A stretch of DNA of 64,000 bases, taken from positions 19,669,846 through 19,733,845 of the forward strand of contig NC_052667.1 of the NCBI RefSeq assembly GCF_016802725.1, given 5' to 3'. Shown piece after piece: positions 23,690 to 36,245 of the stretch. Below the pieces are notes generated by a model. It was given only the letters and a program-made list of their open reading frames with translations. It was not told where the DNA came from and did not search any database. The position numbers were made by a program, and so were the translations under genes. The number at the start of each line of letters is the position of its first letter. Within the stretch, counting starts at the first letter, position 1. The DNA is from Solenopsis invicta (Eukaryota > Arthropoda > Insecta > Hymenoptera > Formicidae).

Positions 23690-23960
23690 TGAAATTAATA
23701 TGCAGATAATGATAAAAGAATGTGAATAAAAAAATGATACAAATAAAAATAATGCAAATCAAAAAATAATGCGCATAATGCAAACGAATAAAGCAAATAA
23801 TGAAATAACGCAAATAATAAATAATAGTCAATAATATGAATATTATAATGAATAATGCAAATAATAAATAATGTCTACAATACAAATAACAAATAATAAT
23901 CAATAATACATGAATAACAAATAATGTGAATAATGAATAATGCAAATAAAGAATAATGCG
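23690..23960. repeat. AATAATGCA-type low-complexity tract
   Basis: About 270 bases of irregular short repeats such as AATAATGCAAATAATAAATA. It gives an open frame on the minus strand of almost only Ile, Leu, Phe, Tyr and His, which is an artefact of composition. Confidence 0.7.
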
Positions 23961-24635
23961 ACTGCCGAATAAAATTTTCTTGAAATAATCATCTAAATAA
24001 AAAATTAATCGAAAAATAACGAATTATGCTCCACTCTGTGCATAACTATATATAATTATATATGAAAAATTTTTTACCGGATTTAAAATTCACAATTCTT
24101 TGCTTTGCGGCACTTATTAGTGTGTAAAATCATTAATTAATAATTTTGTATAATTAAAATAGATCTTTTATGACATTAGTTGTTAGTACATTTCACGATC
24201 CCTGTCCTATCTCACAAACGTATCCTGTGTTTCCTCTATGGTACATTATAAATTACATTTGTTTTATACAATATCCAATGAACTTTTAGCTATAGGATGA
24301 TTAGAACTCTATGGCTAACGAACTAGTGTTTATAAAAATTATGTCGCGTTAATATTATGGAGTTATTAAAAAAAAAAAAAAAAAAGGTATTCCACCATCT
24401 CTTTCTCTCTTCTATAAAATATATATAATAATTATAATTATTAAAATTATTATTAACACAATCTGATTCTTCAACAATTAAGACATCAGTCAATACTGTT
24501 ATCAGATCGTCGATATCGTCAATTTTAGTCAAACTCTATCGTCGGTTGATCTTTCACATTTTATTTTCGTTGCATCCTCGTAAGGTTTCTGTGTGCGACA
24601 CTCAAGGTACTCCCAAGGTATTCCCAAATCCTGCG

Positions 24636-24646
24636 TAATCTAATAG
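24636..24646 (+). promoter_or_regulatory. RCSI-like opsin promoter site (first opsin)
   Basis: TAATCTAATAG fits the insect rhodopsin core sequence I consensus TAATYNRATTN with one mismatch (ATA for ATT). It lies about 75 bases upstream of a TATA-like TATTTAAG at 24723-24730, the usual order in insect opsin promoters. Inferred from motif and position only. Confidence 0.35.
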
Positions 24647-24722
24647 AGAACTTCTTAAGACTGTTTGGCGACTTAGAATGATATTGTATATAGTCGTAAA
24701 CATGTAAGATGTACGCGACGTG

Positions 24723-24730
24723 TATTTAAG
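24723..24730 (+). promoter_or_regulatory. TATA-like box of the first opsin
   Basis: TATTTAAG sits at the start of a GC-richer stretch (about 24690-24912) that reads as a 5'UTR exon. This ends at a strong donor, GAG|GTGAGC, at 24912/24913. A matching acceptor, TTTCATAG, ends at 25283, six bases before the ATG. The start of transcription would then be near 24750. Confidence 0.35.
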
Positions 24731-25289
24731 AGTGGCATGTAGTCGCGGCGAATTCCGAGCCGCAACCGATGGTGAACCGAACAGGGAACTCTACCTGCAA
24801 GCGTCTTCACAAAAAGACCGTTACAAAAAATCACGCTGGCGACATCGATCCCGCAAGTTACTTGGTTTAATTCGTTCACTGCGACGACTTTTTCCGAGTA
24901 GCACGAACGGAGGTGAGCGATGCGTGACAGTCTGTTTGGAATATCTATTTTTCCATCGTGATTATCCACAATTATTAAGAAAAACTTGAGAATTCGCGTA
25001 AAATTTTAAACTTGCTAATTGGTTGACTTGTTGAGCAATTTGTTATCCTTGCTTCACATCGTCGTTTTCAAATTCTTCTAAATGCTTAGACGATTAAATG
25101 AGTATAAATAATAGGATAAGTCTGGGCTGAATAAGATCCACTTAATTAATTTTATTTTGTTTTAATAAAAATAAACAAAAAACTTTATTAGAAATTAATT
25201 AAGTGGGCCTTATTTAATCTAGATACCTTAAATAAAAACAATCGTGTGAGAACATTAATTAACATAAAGAGATTCTTTCATAGTTTACC

Positions 25290-28200
25290 ATGTCTCTTGC
25301 ATCTGGACCGAGCCATGCAGCCTACACATGGGTGGCACAAAGAGGTGGATTTGGTAACCAAACGGTGGTCGACAAAGTGCTGCCGGATATGCTTCACATG
25401 GTCGACGTTCACTGGTACCAATTTCCACCGATGAACCCCCTGTGGCACTCGCTTCTCGGCTTCGTCATCGGTGTCCTCGGCATAACATCCGTCATCGGTA
25501 ACGGCATGGTGGTATACATATTCACCACTACTAAGAGTCTCCGTACCCCAAGTAACCTGCTCGTCATCAATCTCGCCATCTCCGATTTCATCATGATGTT
25601 GGCCATGTCTCCAACTATGGTGTGTACTGGTCGTTCTGAGCTACATTGAGAAGAAAAAATTGTTAACTTGACTGGAAATTTTTCAATTTGATTAAATCTC
25701 TTCAGTTTAAGTATTTAATAAGGGAAGCTTCATGTGTGTATCTCACGGATTTTGGGAAGTTCAATACCTAATAGGAATTTGATATCGTAAAAGTAACGAG
25801 GATCAAGGGTTGGAGTTACAAGATTTTAAAGTTTGGAATGGTTGCACATGTGACGGATATCGCAGCGAATGGCTGAAACACCAGTCTAGACATATAGTCT
25901 AGCCATATAATATTTAAGTGCTAACTCTCTCAAATTTTTGTTAAACAATGCATATGTAAAAATTAATTTAATATGTTTTGATCTATTTAAATTATTTTTT
26001 TATTATTTAAATAAGTAAATTTTTAAAGATATGTTTTGTAGAATCGTAAAACAAATTAAACACACAAGAAAAAAAATATTGAAGAAAAAAAAGACATTAT
26101 CAGTCAATCCCAAACAATAAAGAGAGAAAAAATTTTGTATTATAATTCCAATTAGCCTCTGAATGTTACATATTACTTTACTTACGATATCAAATTCTAT
26201 ATTATAATAATTAATTTTTTAAAATCTGAGACACAAATCTAAATCTGCCTTCGTAAATTAAATATATAAAACATTAAACTAAAGTTCAAGTATTTTATGT
26301 AAATATACAGCCTTATCCAAGTGTTATATACATATAAAGTTTTTACATCTATAACATCTATAGTTTTTAATTTATCTGAAATTTTTTTATCTGCTTATTT
26401 CCTGTTGGTTACTGGTATTGTGTATCAATAAGAGGTTTATGGAAGAATAACTCACATTTTAATTTTTATTTAAATCCCTAGAGTTATAAAAATATAAAAA
26501 AAAAATGTAAAGTATCTAATACTTTTGGCCAAGGTTGTACAAATGCTTAAACTAAAGAAATTTAATCAAGTTAAGGAATTTAGTCAAATTAACAACTTTT
26601 TTCTCAGCACATTTGTGAACGAAATATATTCGATGCGACAGGGTGCAAGCTGTACGTACGTTTAACTGATGATGCTCACAGGTGATTAACTGCTATTACG
26701 AGACTTGGGTGCTGGGACCCTTATTCTGTGAATTGTACGCCTTGGCGGGCTCCCTGTTCGGATGTGGCTCCATATGGACGATGACGATGATAGCATTCGA
26801 CAGGTACAACGTAATCGTCAAAGGCTTGTCCGCTAAGCCAATGACTATTAACGGCGCCCTCCTTCGCATATTGGCCATCTGGGCTTTTTCATTACTGTGG
26901 ACAATCGCTCCGTTACTCGGATGGGGCCGGTAAGAGACGCAATAATCTAAAAAAAAATATATTATTTAAATATCATTTAAGAGTGATACTAATTATAGAC
27001 AATGTATTTCCTTTTCACAGCTATGTGCCTGAAGGCAACATGACTGCTTGTGGTACTGATTACTTGAGCAAGGATATGATCTCCAGATCGTACATCTTGG
27101 CCTACAGCATCTTTGTTTATTTCATGCCACTGTTCCTTATCATCTACAGCTACTTTTTCATCATTCAGGCTGTCGCCGCCCATGAGAAGAACATGCGTAA
27201 GCAAGCGAAAAAAATGAACGTCGCTTCCCTGCGATCGGCCGAGAACCAGAACACCAGCGCCGAATGTAGACTGGCGAAGGCAAGGATTCCTCCTTGTAAA
27301 CTCTCTCTCTCCGCAAAAAACAAATTAATATCAATCAATAATCGCACATTGTCTCGCACATAAGCAAGAATATAAAATTTTTTTAAAGAATTTGATACAG
27401 ACCCCTTAAACAGACATAACTTGCTTACATAAAGAAATTTGTATTATTTGTTTTATTAAGAAAAATATAAAAATTATCATCTTTATTTAATACATAATAA
27501 TTTTTATGAGTAGACAGAAAAAAGTGTTGGATAAGTTATAACAATATCTTCAAAACAAACATTGAAATATTTTAATATTATTAAAGCAATCATATTGCTC
27601 TTTAGATTATGATTATTGTTATTGAAATAAAAAAATAAAAAAATCTTTTTGAAATTGAAAATTATCAAACTTTTTAAAGGTTTTATATTCTTGTACAAAA
27701 TTTATTACTTTAATTTTTACATAGGCAAAAGTCCTGATAAAATTTTCTTTTAGGATTTTTCATATTTTAAATTTATGAAAGATTTCTGAAAAAATACTTT
27801 AAATTTTTTCGGACTTAAATTTTCTTAGAAATTATAGAATGAGAAACCTTAAAATATATTAGAATTTATATATATGAAGATATATTCTTTGCAAGTGAAG
27901 ACTTTTAGAGAAGATGCAAACTTTTTCATATCTTTTAACATTTTTCAGATTTTATGTTTTCTTTAGAAATTACAGAGAAAGAATGAGAAATTCTTAGAAT
28001 ATATCAAAATGCACATACATAAACATTTCTAAGAAAGATATTTTTCATATTTTTTTTTAATTACTTTAAAAGAAGTTCCTTTTTCTGTTGTAATGAGATC
28101 AGATGAACAGTATGCAATATCGTCAATAGATAGCCGCGGCAAAGTTTTATTTCTTGTAATAAAAAAATCGCAATAATAGAAAAAGTAAAATAAAAGACGC

Positions 28201-31200
28201 AATATTATGACATTTCTCTACTAATTTTGACAAAATAATAATAAAATTTTGAAGATGAGTTTTCAAAATTGGATTGCGAAATAAAAGTAAATAGGGTATT
28301 TTGAGTATAATACAATATAATAAAGGAGAAGAGGGTATTATGGCTACTGTCGACAATATGGTTACCCCTATTATCTCTGTTATTAGGTGACGTATTCTAA
28401 CAATTGCTTATGGAGTTATTCATTTAGTAGTCCGCTGTTTTTTAGTGATGCTAATATGACAATGCATAATAAGTGACAATTGTTATAAGATATTTTTACT
28501 TTTGAGCACTTCTAAACTTTTTCAAGGTACATCTTTAACCTTTAATTACTCATACTTCTTCATTATTCTTAAACTTGATTGTATTATCACACGAATGTAC
28601 AAATATTTGAGTGTTTTTTTTTTGTTATTTTTATTCAGCTATACATATTTCGAGTTATACAAAGTTAAAACAATATGGAATTTCATTAATATGATTTTTT
28701 AAGCGAAATTTTTATATCTAAATATTTCTTCGATAAATCGATTGTCATTCTAGAGAGCTGTGTCTAGAAACATTAAAGATATCATTTTATGCTTGTTGTT
28801 TCATGTTAAACAGGGATAAAATGATATTTCTAACTAAATTTCTAAAGTTTCTGAACGCAGAAAAATTCTAAACAATGGAAAATTAAAAATAATAATTTTT
28901 GTAACAAGATACTGTGTTTCTTTTAAACTAAACTAATTTTTTAAAATTATTTTTATAGATAGCCATATTACAACCACATTTTTCTGCCACCGATTATGCA
29001 GGGTATTAGATTTTTATAAATCACGTCCTAAATAATAAATATCTCGTTACTTTGAGCCTAGAATTTGTCAAACAACTCTTTGACAAATGTAATCGTTCAA
29101 GTTTCAATAGAAAATATTAATTATAAACAAATTATTCAATAAAATAAAAATGGGTGCCATATTACTCTCTTCTCCTCTAAATATTATGTTAATTCAAATA
29201 TTTGTGTCCTTAGTAGTTCAAGCAGGTATAAATATTTTTATTTAACAAATTGATTGAGTTTAATATTTTCATTTGAGTATTTTAGATTATTAATCTAAAA
29301 AAATCTGAAAAATCTGAATTCAGATTTTTCAAATTATTTCCTAGCAAATATCAAGTTGCAATTATAAACTTCTTGGTTATAATTTTCCTTCAACAATGTT
29401 ATATAACAAATTTGTTGTATAACAGTTATATCGTTGAATGGGAAATTATTTTCGTGACTTAATTAAAGCCCTTATTCCTTCTTCTATCATTATTTTTGTT
29501 TTTACTAAATTTTCTTTTCTTAATAATTTGCTTTTTCTACTTCTCACGGTTAATGCGCTCAGACAACTTAAAATTATCTAGCTAAGGATAAGATAAAATT
29601 ACATGTAAATGTATCTTAGATAAAATAAATATGATTTAATTTTAATTCATCTAGATAAACGATAAAAATTTATATATAGCTTTATCTGGATAATTTTCAG
29701 ATAAATACCATTATCGAGCAACATAATTTAGAATATGAAATACATTCATATTTTTATTTCTTTCTAAATCTTTATTTTTTAAAAACAAAAGTTCAAATAA
29801 TTTAATGTAACAAAAAATATTTTTTTGACTTTGAAACAATGCGCATATATACCTTATTCATATGTATTAGGGTCAGTCAAATGAAAACGAGACAGACTGT
29901 ATAACGAGCATGGTACGGACATTGGTAACCCTTTTCTGTGTGTTTATGGACGTGACCTCTATTGGGAATTAGGGGAGAACGGCGCAAATGTTCACGGCTA
30001 TGTCATTTGTTTGTTAGACGTATTCGAAGTAAGGTCAGCGCGTTGTATGTTCGTCCGACATCACTATGGAGGCCGGGAAAGAAGAACAGCGAGGTGTAGT
30101 GCGGTTTTTGATTTGCGGAAGGGATGTCAGGAAGTGCAATACAAGTCCAAATGTCTTCTGTGTATGGCGAACACAGTATGTCACGTGCGTGTGTATTTAC
30201 GTGGAATAAACGATTTTCTCGAATTCATTTATTCCACGTAAATACACGCGCACGTGACTGTGTTCGCCATACTCAGCAGGCATTTGGACTTGAATTGCAC
30301 TTTCTGACATCCCTTTCGCAGTCAAAAACCGCATTACACGCTCGCTGTTCTTCTTTCCCGGCCTCCATAGTGATGTCGGACGAACACACGACGCGCTGAC
30401 TTCACTTCGAGCACATCTAACAAACAAATGACACAGCAGTGAACATTCGCGCTGTTCTCCCCTAATTCCCAATAGAGGTCACATCCATAAAACACAGAAA
30501 AAAGTTACCAACGTCCGAACCATGCTTGTTATACAGTCTGTCTCGTTTTCATTTAACTGACCCTAATATATATTCGTAGTATACTTTTCCCTCTCTTTAC
30601 TACACGCACCTTTCTTTTTCCCAATAGTTTTTCAAAATACTTCCCTCATTCTTAATATTCTCTCTTCATACCTCGGCATAAAAAAAATCAAATCTAAAAA
30701 TTCACTTTACATAGTTTATTATAACTTTTTCTAATATGCTTTTTACTTCCAACCACATATGTCACATTAAGTTTTGCACTAAATATATTTTTGCTTATAT
30801 AATATATGAGACATGATTGTTGATTTGATACTATTTTTTTATGTCGAATCAATTTCTCCTCTTTTATATGGTTACTGTAACGGCGCTATGATATAATTAT
30901 ATTATAGATAGCTCTCATGACCATTTCGCTGTGGTTCATGGCGTGGACTCCGTACCTGGTCATCAATTATGCGGGCATCTTCGAGACGATGACGATCAGC
31001 CCGCTTTTTACAATCTGGGGTTCTGTTTTTGCCAAAGCCAACGCCGTATACAATCCCATTGTGTACGGCATCAGGTGGGTACCACAACAATTCCATTCTT
31101 ACGATATGGAGATATGGATATGGATGTAAAAAAGATTTGTATGATTGATGAACCAAAAACAGAATTCGTATTTGTTATAAATGTTGTAACATAGAACAGG

Positions 31201-34200
31201 TAAGCAAGCTGTTTAACCGTTGAAATTTACAGTTTAAATAAATTTAGGAACAGAGGTGAAGGATGAGAAATAGAAAGAAAGAGATGTCATGTGTTGGAGG
31301 GGAAGAGATAATACCTTAACAAGCAAAGTGACACGGAACGTCTTTCAGAGGCATCTACTCATCTTTATCTCCTTATTTTCCACTTGATTCATTTTTTCCT
31401 TCTTCCTCCAAGCGAAAATATTTTTCTGCACATTTTTCCGCTGTTTGTTTCAAAATTAGGCCACTTTGCGCAGAAATTATGCAGAAATATGATAAAATTG
31501 CAGAGAATTAGCAAAAAAATTTTAACAAAATTTCAATACAATTTTAATATAAAAATAATCGTAAAGATTCAAATTTCAACTTCAATTTTTCAATGAAACC
31601 ATTAAATATGTTTTATTTTTTTTTTTATTTGAAGTCCAATTTTGGGGATTTTCTTTCAAAAAATACTCTTATCAAGACAAGAGTGAAAAATTACAAGATG
31701 CTACGATTATTATTCTATTCTGTAATTTTTTGTTTACTTACAAGATATATAATTCTCGTATCCATCTAACGTCAGTGCCGCGTACTGCTTGAAAATCTTT
31801 TGTTTTTCTTAAATTTCTCTGCAATGTTTTACAGAGAAAATACCAAAAACTTTTTTTTTTCAAATATTTCTACCGTTCCTCTTTTTATCTGCATTTATTC
31901 TGTGATTGCAGTAAGAATTTGCTATTACTTTCTTCTCAATTTTTTTGCAGATAGATCTTGCGGAAAAAATACCGAGAAATTCTTCAACAATGTTCTCTAC
32001 AAATTCTCCGAAAATTTGTCCGTGTTTCTCTATAGTCTTGTCTTTAGTTTCTCTTCAATTTGACTGCAAACAAATTTTACAGTAAAAAATGCATAGAAAT
32101 GTCTCTTTCAAGTTTTCTATAATATTACCCGCAAATTTATCAGTATTTTATCTACATTTTTGTCTACAGTTTCTCGTCGATTTCTCTGATATTTTTTCAC
32201 AAATCGCTTTTGCAAATAAATAACATAGAAACAGCAGAAAAATATTTTTGTCCCTTTCACACATGACATCTCTTTCTTCCAATTTACAATATGTTTCCCA
32301 TCATTCACATCTACTCCTAGGCCTAGATTTATTTCAATTGTACATTCAACGATTGAACAGCTTGTCTACCTTGTTCTGTGTCACAGTACTTGAATGTTAC
32401 ATCATCTCATTTCAATATTTAATATTTTGAAAATAGAGATATCCTTAAAATAAAAATTTTATAAACATTAAAAAAAAAACATTTTATTTGAAAAAAATAA
32501 TTTTTTAAAATAATTTCTTTAACTTAAAAAATAATTTTTAAAATAATGTCTTTGTTGCTAGTAAGCATTGTGCAACATCCACTATGAGGGTGTAGAGTCG
32601 CAAGAGCGGTCATAATGCTCGTAATGCAAATGGCTCACGACTCTCGCGTACATAATATAACTTTATATACTGAACTCAAACACATATTACGTTACACATT
32701 AAATTCAATTACATTATTTGAAAGCCACATTCAAGGTCTTTAAACTAGATTAAAGTTAAAAAATTAATACATGTCGCCTGTAAAAATCTCTGCCATTTGC
32801 AAAGCTGAAATTCAGACCTTCTAAAAATGCAGTGTATATTAATGACTAGTAATTATTTTAAAATGCCTAAATAGATTGTAACGAAGTAATTTTACTTTCA
32901 GAATTCAATTGGAATTATACAAGATATTACGAAGTATTCCATATAATTCCTTTCTCCTCTCTAATGTATCATTTTTTTCAATAAATGCATTTTTTAATTA
33001 AAAAGCTCTCAAAATTCAGTATAACACTTAATAGATACTGAAGATTGTGACATTTAAAACAATTATCTACAACATGTTTTAAACGTGTTTAAAACAAATG
33101 TTAAAAACAGATTTTTTATAAGAGAAAGACAAGATAGATTTTAGACTAATTTTTTATTTATATATAATATAAATGCTTAAATCAAAAAGTCATTATAGCT
33201 CAATATGTAATCTTAATTCGCATATAAAAAATATCAATAATGAGCATTTTAATAAGGCGTAAGTATTGTAATTAGATTTCAAATTTGTACAGTATTTATA
33301 ATAGTATTTACAGTATATAGTATAAGTAAACTGATGGCAACAGCTTGTAACAAAATCGATTACATCATAGTAATTATGTAAACAAACTACTTGATCATCA
33401 AAACAGCTGTTGTATATTTGGATATTTGTCATATTTTTGTTACATGTGTCTTTTGAATTGATAGATGTATCTCATAATTGTTAAACACATATAAGAGGCT
33501 AAACAAGTCTAACACGTTCATTTTGACGTTCATTTTCAATATTACACTCATACTATTATAATGTATAAATTTAAGATTTAATAACACTCGAATGTCTAAT
33601 TAAAACGCTTATTATTGATTTTTCTTATATGTTTCTCACCGTAAATGTAAAATAGAATCATCTTATAAAATATAAGTCTTATTCAAAACGTATATTAACA
33701 ATAAGATATAAACAAAGATTATTCTTGACTCTATTATTTTGATTCTAATATTTAAGTAAAAAAGGTTGTATTATGGCCACTTACTCCCACTTACATATTA
33801 TATAATAACTTTGTTAATAATCAATATTTTAAATTGAAAACTTAATGATTATATTCAACAAACTGTTCTTCAATAGATTTTAAACTCAAAGTTGACGTAT
33901 TTGTTACATTGAATATTATTCATAAATATGTAGCGGTGCGACACTACGCAGTAAATCAAAGAGAAACAGAGGTACTAATATGGTTCATTATAATAATCAA
34001 TTAAAAAAATTGATTTTAATTAAAAAAAAAACAATGTTTTATTGTAAAATTATATATTTATTTAAAATAAAAAGAAAATATTGCGGAATATCTATAATAC
34101 ATGTAAAGTAAACTATAAACTAGAAGTAGAACTACAATCAACTCTTATCGAATAACTACTTCAATATGAAAACTTAGAAAAAAAGCCATATTAGATTTCT

Positions 34201-35279
34201 TGAGACGTCAATTCACGTAAGGGAATATTAGCAAAATTTCAAGTTATTGTTTAATTTTATATAACTCGGAATGTGTATAGCCGAATATAAAAAATTAAAT
34301 AACACTCGAGTGTATACTCATATGTTACTTTAAACTCAAGTTTAAAAAGAATAAAAAAGTAAATGTATGTGTAATTAAATGTTAAAATATACCTTGCTAA
34401 GCGTTTCAAAAGTAAAGTGCTTGAAAATAAAAATACCTTATATTCCTTATAACAAGTGTCAGTTATTGTATATTGGCATATAGCATTACTGTATAATGAC
34501 AATACTAAACAAATACTTCTATACGTTACTAGATTCTAGAATTCGTCACCTAATAACGGAGATAATACGAATGGCCATAATATCTACACAGTTACAATAA
34601 CACCTTCTTTTCTGTATATTTTTAGCAATTATATAATATATATTCTTTTTTATCAGAATAAACAGGATATATAATTATATTAAGTTTACTTTTTAACATT
34701 TATTTTAAAAACAAAATTAAAAAAATTACAATTACAAAACTATTTCTTCTGCTCTAAATTCAGCCATTGATTATATAATCAAAGCACTTCATTATGTATT
34801 TTTAAAATTTTTATACAGAAATAAAACTAAATTTGAAAATAATTACTTATTAAGTAGTTCTTATATTAAAACAAAATATAATTGTTATTTCAGAGACATA
34901 CAATTGCATTAAGAAATTTGTAATAATATATTTGTTTTTTCTTTGTTATATTATGTGTTTAAAACATGTTTAAATCATGTATTTTTATTTTAAATATATT
35001 TTAAAAACACTGTTTAAAATATATTTCAAACAAAAAAAAAAGTAATGTTTTACTCTTAAAAAAATCTTGTAATTTTTACCAACCCTGAAATTAAATGTTT
35101 CACATGTTTCTGCAGCGACGTTGATCGTTTCTCTGTATGATTTTAGCCATCCCAAATATCGAGCTGCTCTCTTCCAAAGGTTTCCGTCTCTGGCGTGCAA
35201 CACCAGCGAGTCAGTGTCTGATGCGGATACGATGTCCACGACTACCACGGTCACAGAAGGCGAGAAACCTGCCGCATAA
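25290..35279 (+). CDS. LWRh: Long-wavelength-sensitive opsin (first copy, 5 coding exons)
   Basis: Seven-helix photoreceptor G-protein-coupled receptor that binds retinal in photoreceptor rhabdomeres and signals through Gq. Coding exons: 25290-25619, 26682-26929, 27021-27279, 30908-31074, 35147-35279. The phases agree and total 378 aa, the normal length. Visible features: N-glycosylation motif NQT near residue 23, LRTPSNLLVINLA in helix 2, DRYNVIVKG at the end of helix 3, PEGNMTACG with the conserved Glu counterion, KKMNVASLR in loop 3, SVFAKANAVYNPIVYG with the retinal-binding Lys and NPxxY, and HPKYRAALFQRFPSLAC in the tail. The donor at 27279/27280 is AAG|GCAAGG, a GC-AG intron. The next exon restores the conserved LAK-IALMTISLWF join exactly. 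Introns 3 and 4 (3.6 and 4.1 kb) are filled with transposons. Convergent with a second opsin. Which hymenopteran LW paralogue class it is remains undecided. Confidence 0.96.
28323..29179 (+). mobile_element. Non-autonomous TIR element, copy A (opsin intron 3)
   Basis: The left end GGAGAAGAGGGTATTATGGC and the right end, in reverse GGAGAAGAGAGTAATATGGC, are terminal inverted repeats. The interior aligns in inverted orientation with 33763-34612 in the next intron. Shared blocks include TCTCTGTTATTAGGTGACG against TCTCCGTTATTAGGTGACG and a TTCGAGTTATACAAAGTTAA block against TTCCGAGTTATATAAAATTA. No transposase frame was seen. Confidence 0.6.
29870..30563. mobile_element. 694-bp fold-back element made of two inverted mariner 5' ends
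   Basis: Almost a perfect palindrome with arms of about 345 bp, flanked by TA on both sides (29868-29869 and 30564-30565). The outer ends read GGGTCAGTCAAATGAAAACG and, in reverse, GGGTCAGTTAAATGAAAACG. Each arm, read inward, carries the start of a mariner-like transposase reading frame (MEAGKEEQR, then an EIQVQM/YGEHSMSRA helix-turn-helix stretch and CVFTWNKRF). The element thus looks like two head-to-head copies of the 5' part of one mariner family. It has no catalytic domain. It lies in intron 3 of the first opsin. Confidence 0.8.
31790..32230. repeat. Degenerate tandem repeat in opsin intron 4
   Basis: Three or four loose repeats of about 110-150 bases, each with TTTCTCTTCAATTT-like, GCAGATAGATCTTGCGG-like and AAAAATACCGAGAAAT-like blocks. 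Strongly diverged, so the unit length is approximate. Confidence 0.35.
32480..32990 (+). repeat. Dispersed repeat, copy A (opsin 1 intron 4)
   Basis: Aligns in the same orientation with 41938-42440 in an intron of the second opsin. Shared blocks are CATTTTATTTGAAAAAAAT, GTCATAATGC, ACATAATATAACTTTATATA, ACACATTAAATTCAATTACA and GAAAGCCACATT. The two copies lie in non-equivalent introns of oppositely transcribed genes, so this is a transposed repeat, not a relic of the opsin duplication. Confidence 0.65.
33763..34612 (-). mobile_element. Non-autonomous TIR element, copy B (opsin intron 4)
   Basis: Inverted relative of 28323-29179. The ends read AAGGTTGTATTATGGCC and, in reverse, AAGGTGTTATTG followed by ATATTATGGCC. 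It is more diverged internally but alignable along most of its length. No coding frame. Confidence 0.55.
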
Positions 35280-36245
35280 AATAATAATGCTCTATACATC
35301 AATTTTTTGATGATACAGTAGATTTATCAAGTGGAAAAATCATGAAACGCTATAATGTTCTTGTCATAAAGAAATCACATCATTAAGCATGTAAATAGCT
35401 GCATTAAGTATCGCGTGCAAGAGATACACGTCACCAACAAGTATGTATTTAACGTGATTTTATATCGTAAGAACAATATCGTACGGTTAATTATGATCGA
35501 AGCAAAGCCAAGCCAATATGCGAACAGCGGAGGACTCCAAACGGTTTTATTATTGCTGTCTATGATACATTGTATGGTTCGGCAGCACCACAAGACGAAC
35601 TTCTCACAAATGGCTCATAGCGCAGTTTGTAACTTTTATCACCTCTTGAAATACATGATCACTATGGAATTAGTAAGTATATAATATCGTTAAAAGTATT
35701 ACATCGCTGTGAAGGGATAATGTCGTGTCTGTAATAATTTTATAGAATTAAAGAAATTCTGCAAGCAATTACATATGAGAATTTCTAATTGAACCATAAA
35801 AATTCGGAACATGTATGTATATATCCGCATCTATATTATGCATTATAGTTTTTATTAGATCTTAAAAACTTGTAGAAGATTTTTTTGAATTATTAGATGC
35901 CAAATGATTTATTAAATATCCTATCCTTTATTACAATCAACTAAATGCCGTTTATAATTCAGCCTTGCAAAGACAATATTTAACAGCTCCAATAAAAGTA
36001 AAAAAAAAAAATTCAATCATAATATTTCGTCATATTTAATATCATATACTTAGTGTTAATTCACGCAAAATTTCATATATGTATATAGCTTTATGTAATT
36101 ATTGAAGCTTTACAAAATATAAATTTTTATGCGTTTTACATTTATCACATAATATATCCAATATCGATATGATACAATGGTATTCTCGAGAGATCCTAAG
36201 TATATTATATCACAATATTTACAAATTACAATACAATACTCAGAA
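35280..36245. other. Shared 3' flank between the two convergent opsins
   Basis: 966 bases between the two stop codons. There is no supported gene; the overlapping open frames at 35375-35684 on both strands have no family likeness. It must hold both 3'UTRs and terminators. No canonical poly(A) signal right after either stop stood out. Confidence 0.6.

Larger units (their letters stand above)
20452..24635. other. Intergenic region between SLD5 and the first opsin
   Basis: No gene is supported. The first 300 bases are relatively GC-rich and probably hold the SLD5 promoter. The rest is AT-rich: two copies of a dispersed repeat (about 21040-21510 reverse and 22565-22975), a direct repeat of about 50 bp (23094 and 23601), an AATAATGCA-type low-complexity tract at 23690-23960, and an A-run at 24367-24385. 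Confidence 0.5.

Noticed and set aside
23673..23945. Minus-strand 90-codon frame rich in Ile, Phe, Tyr, His
   Set aside because: Translation of the AATAATGCA-type low-complexity tract.
24673..24989. Overlapping open frames on both strands before the first opsin
   Set aside because: No family likeness; the GC-richer stretch is better explained as promoter and 5'UTR exon with a GTGAGC donor at 24913.
30011..30472. Open frames in opsin intron 3
   Set aside because: They are pieces of the mariner-like N-terminus carried by the fold-back arms, not a gene.
35375..35684. Open frames on both strands between the opsins
   Set aside because: No family likeness, and they lie in the shared 3' flank; overlapping antisense frames of similar length are expected by chance.
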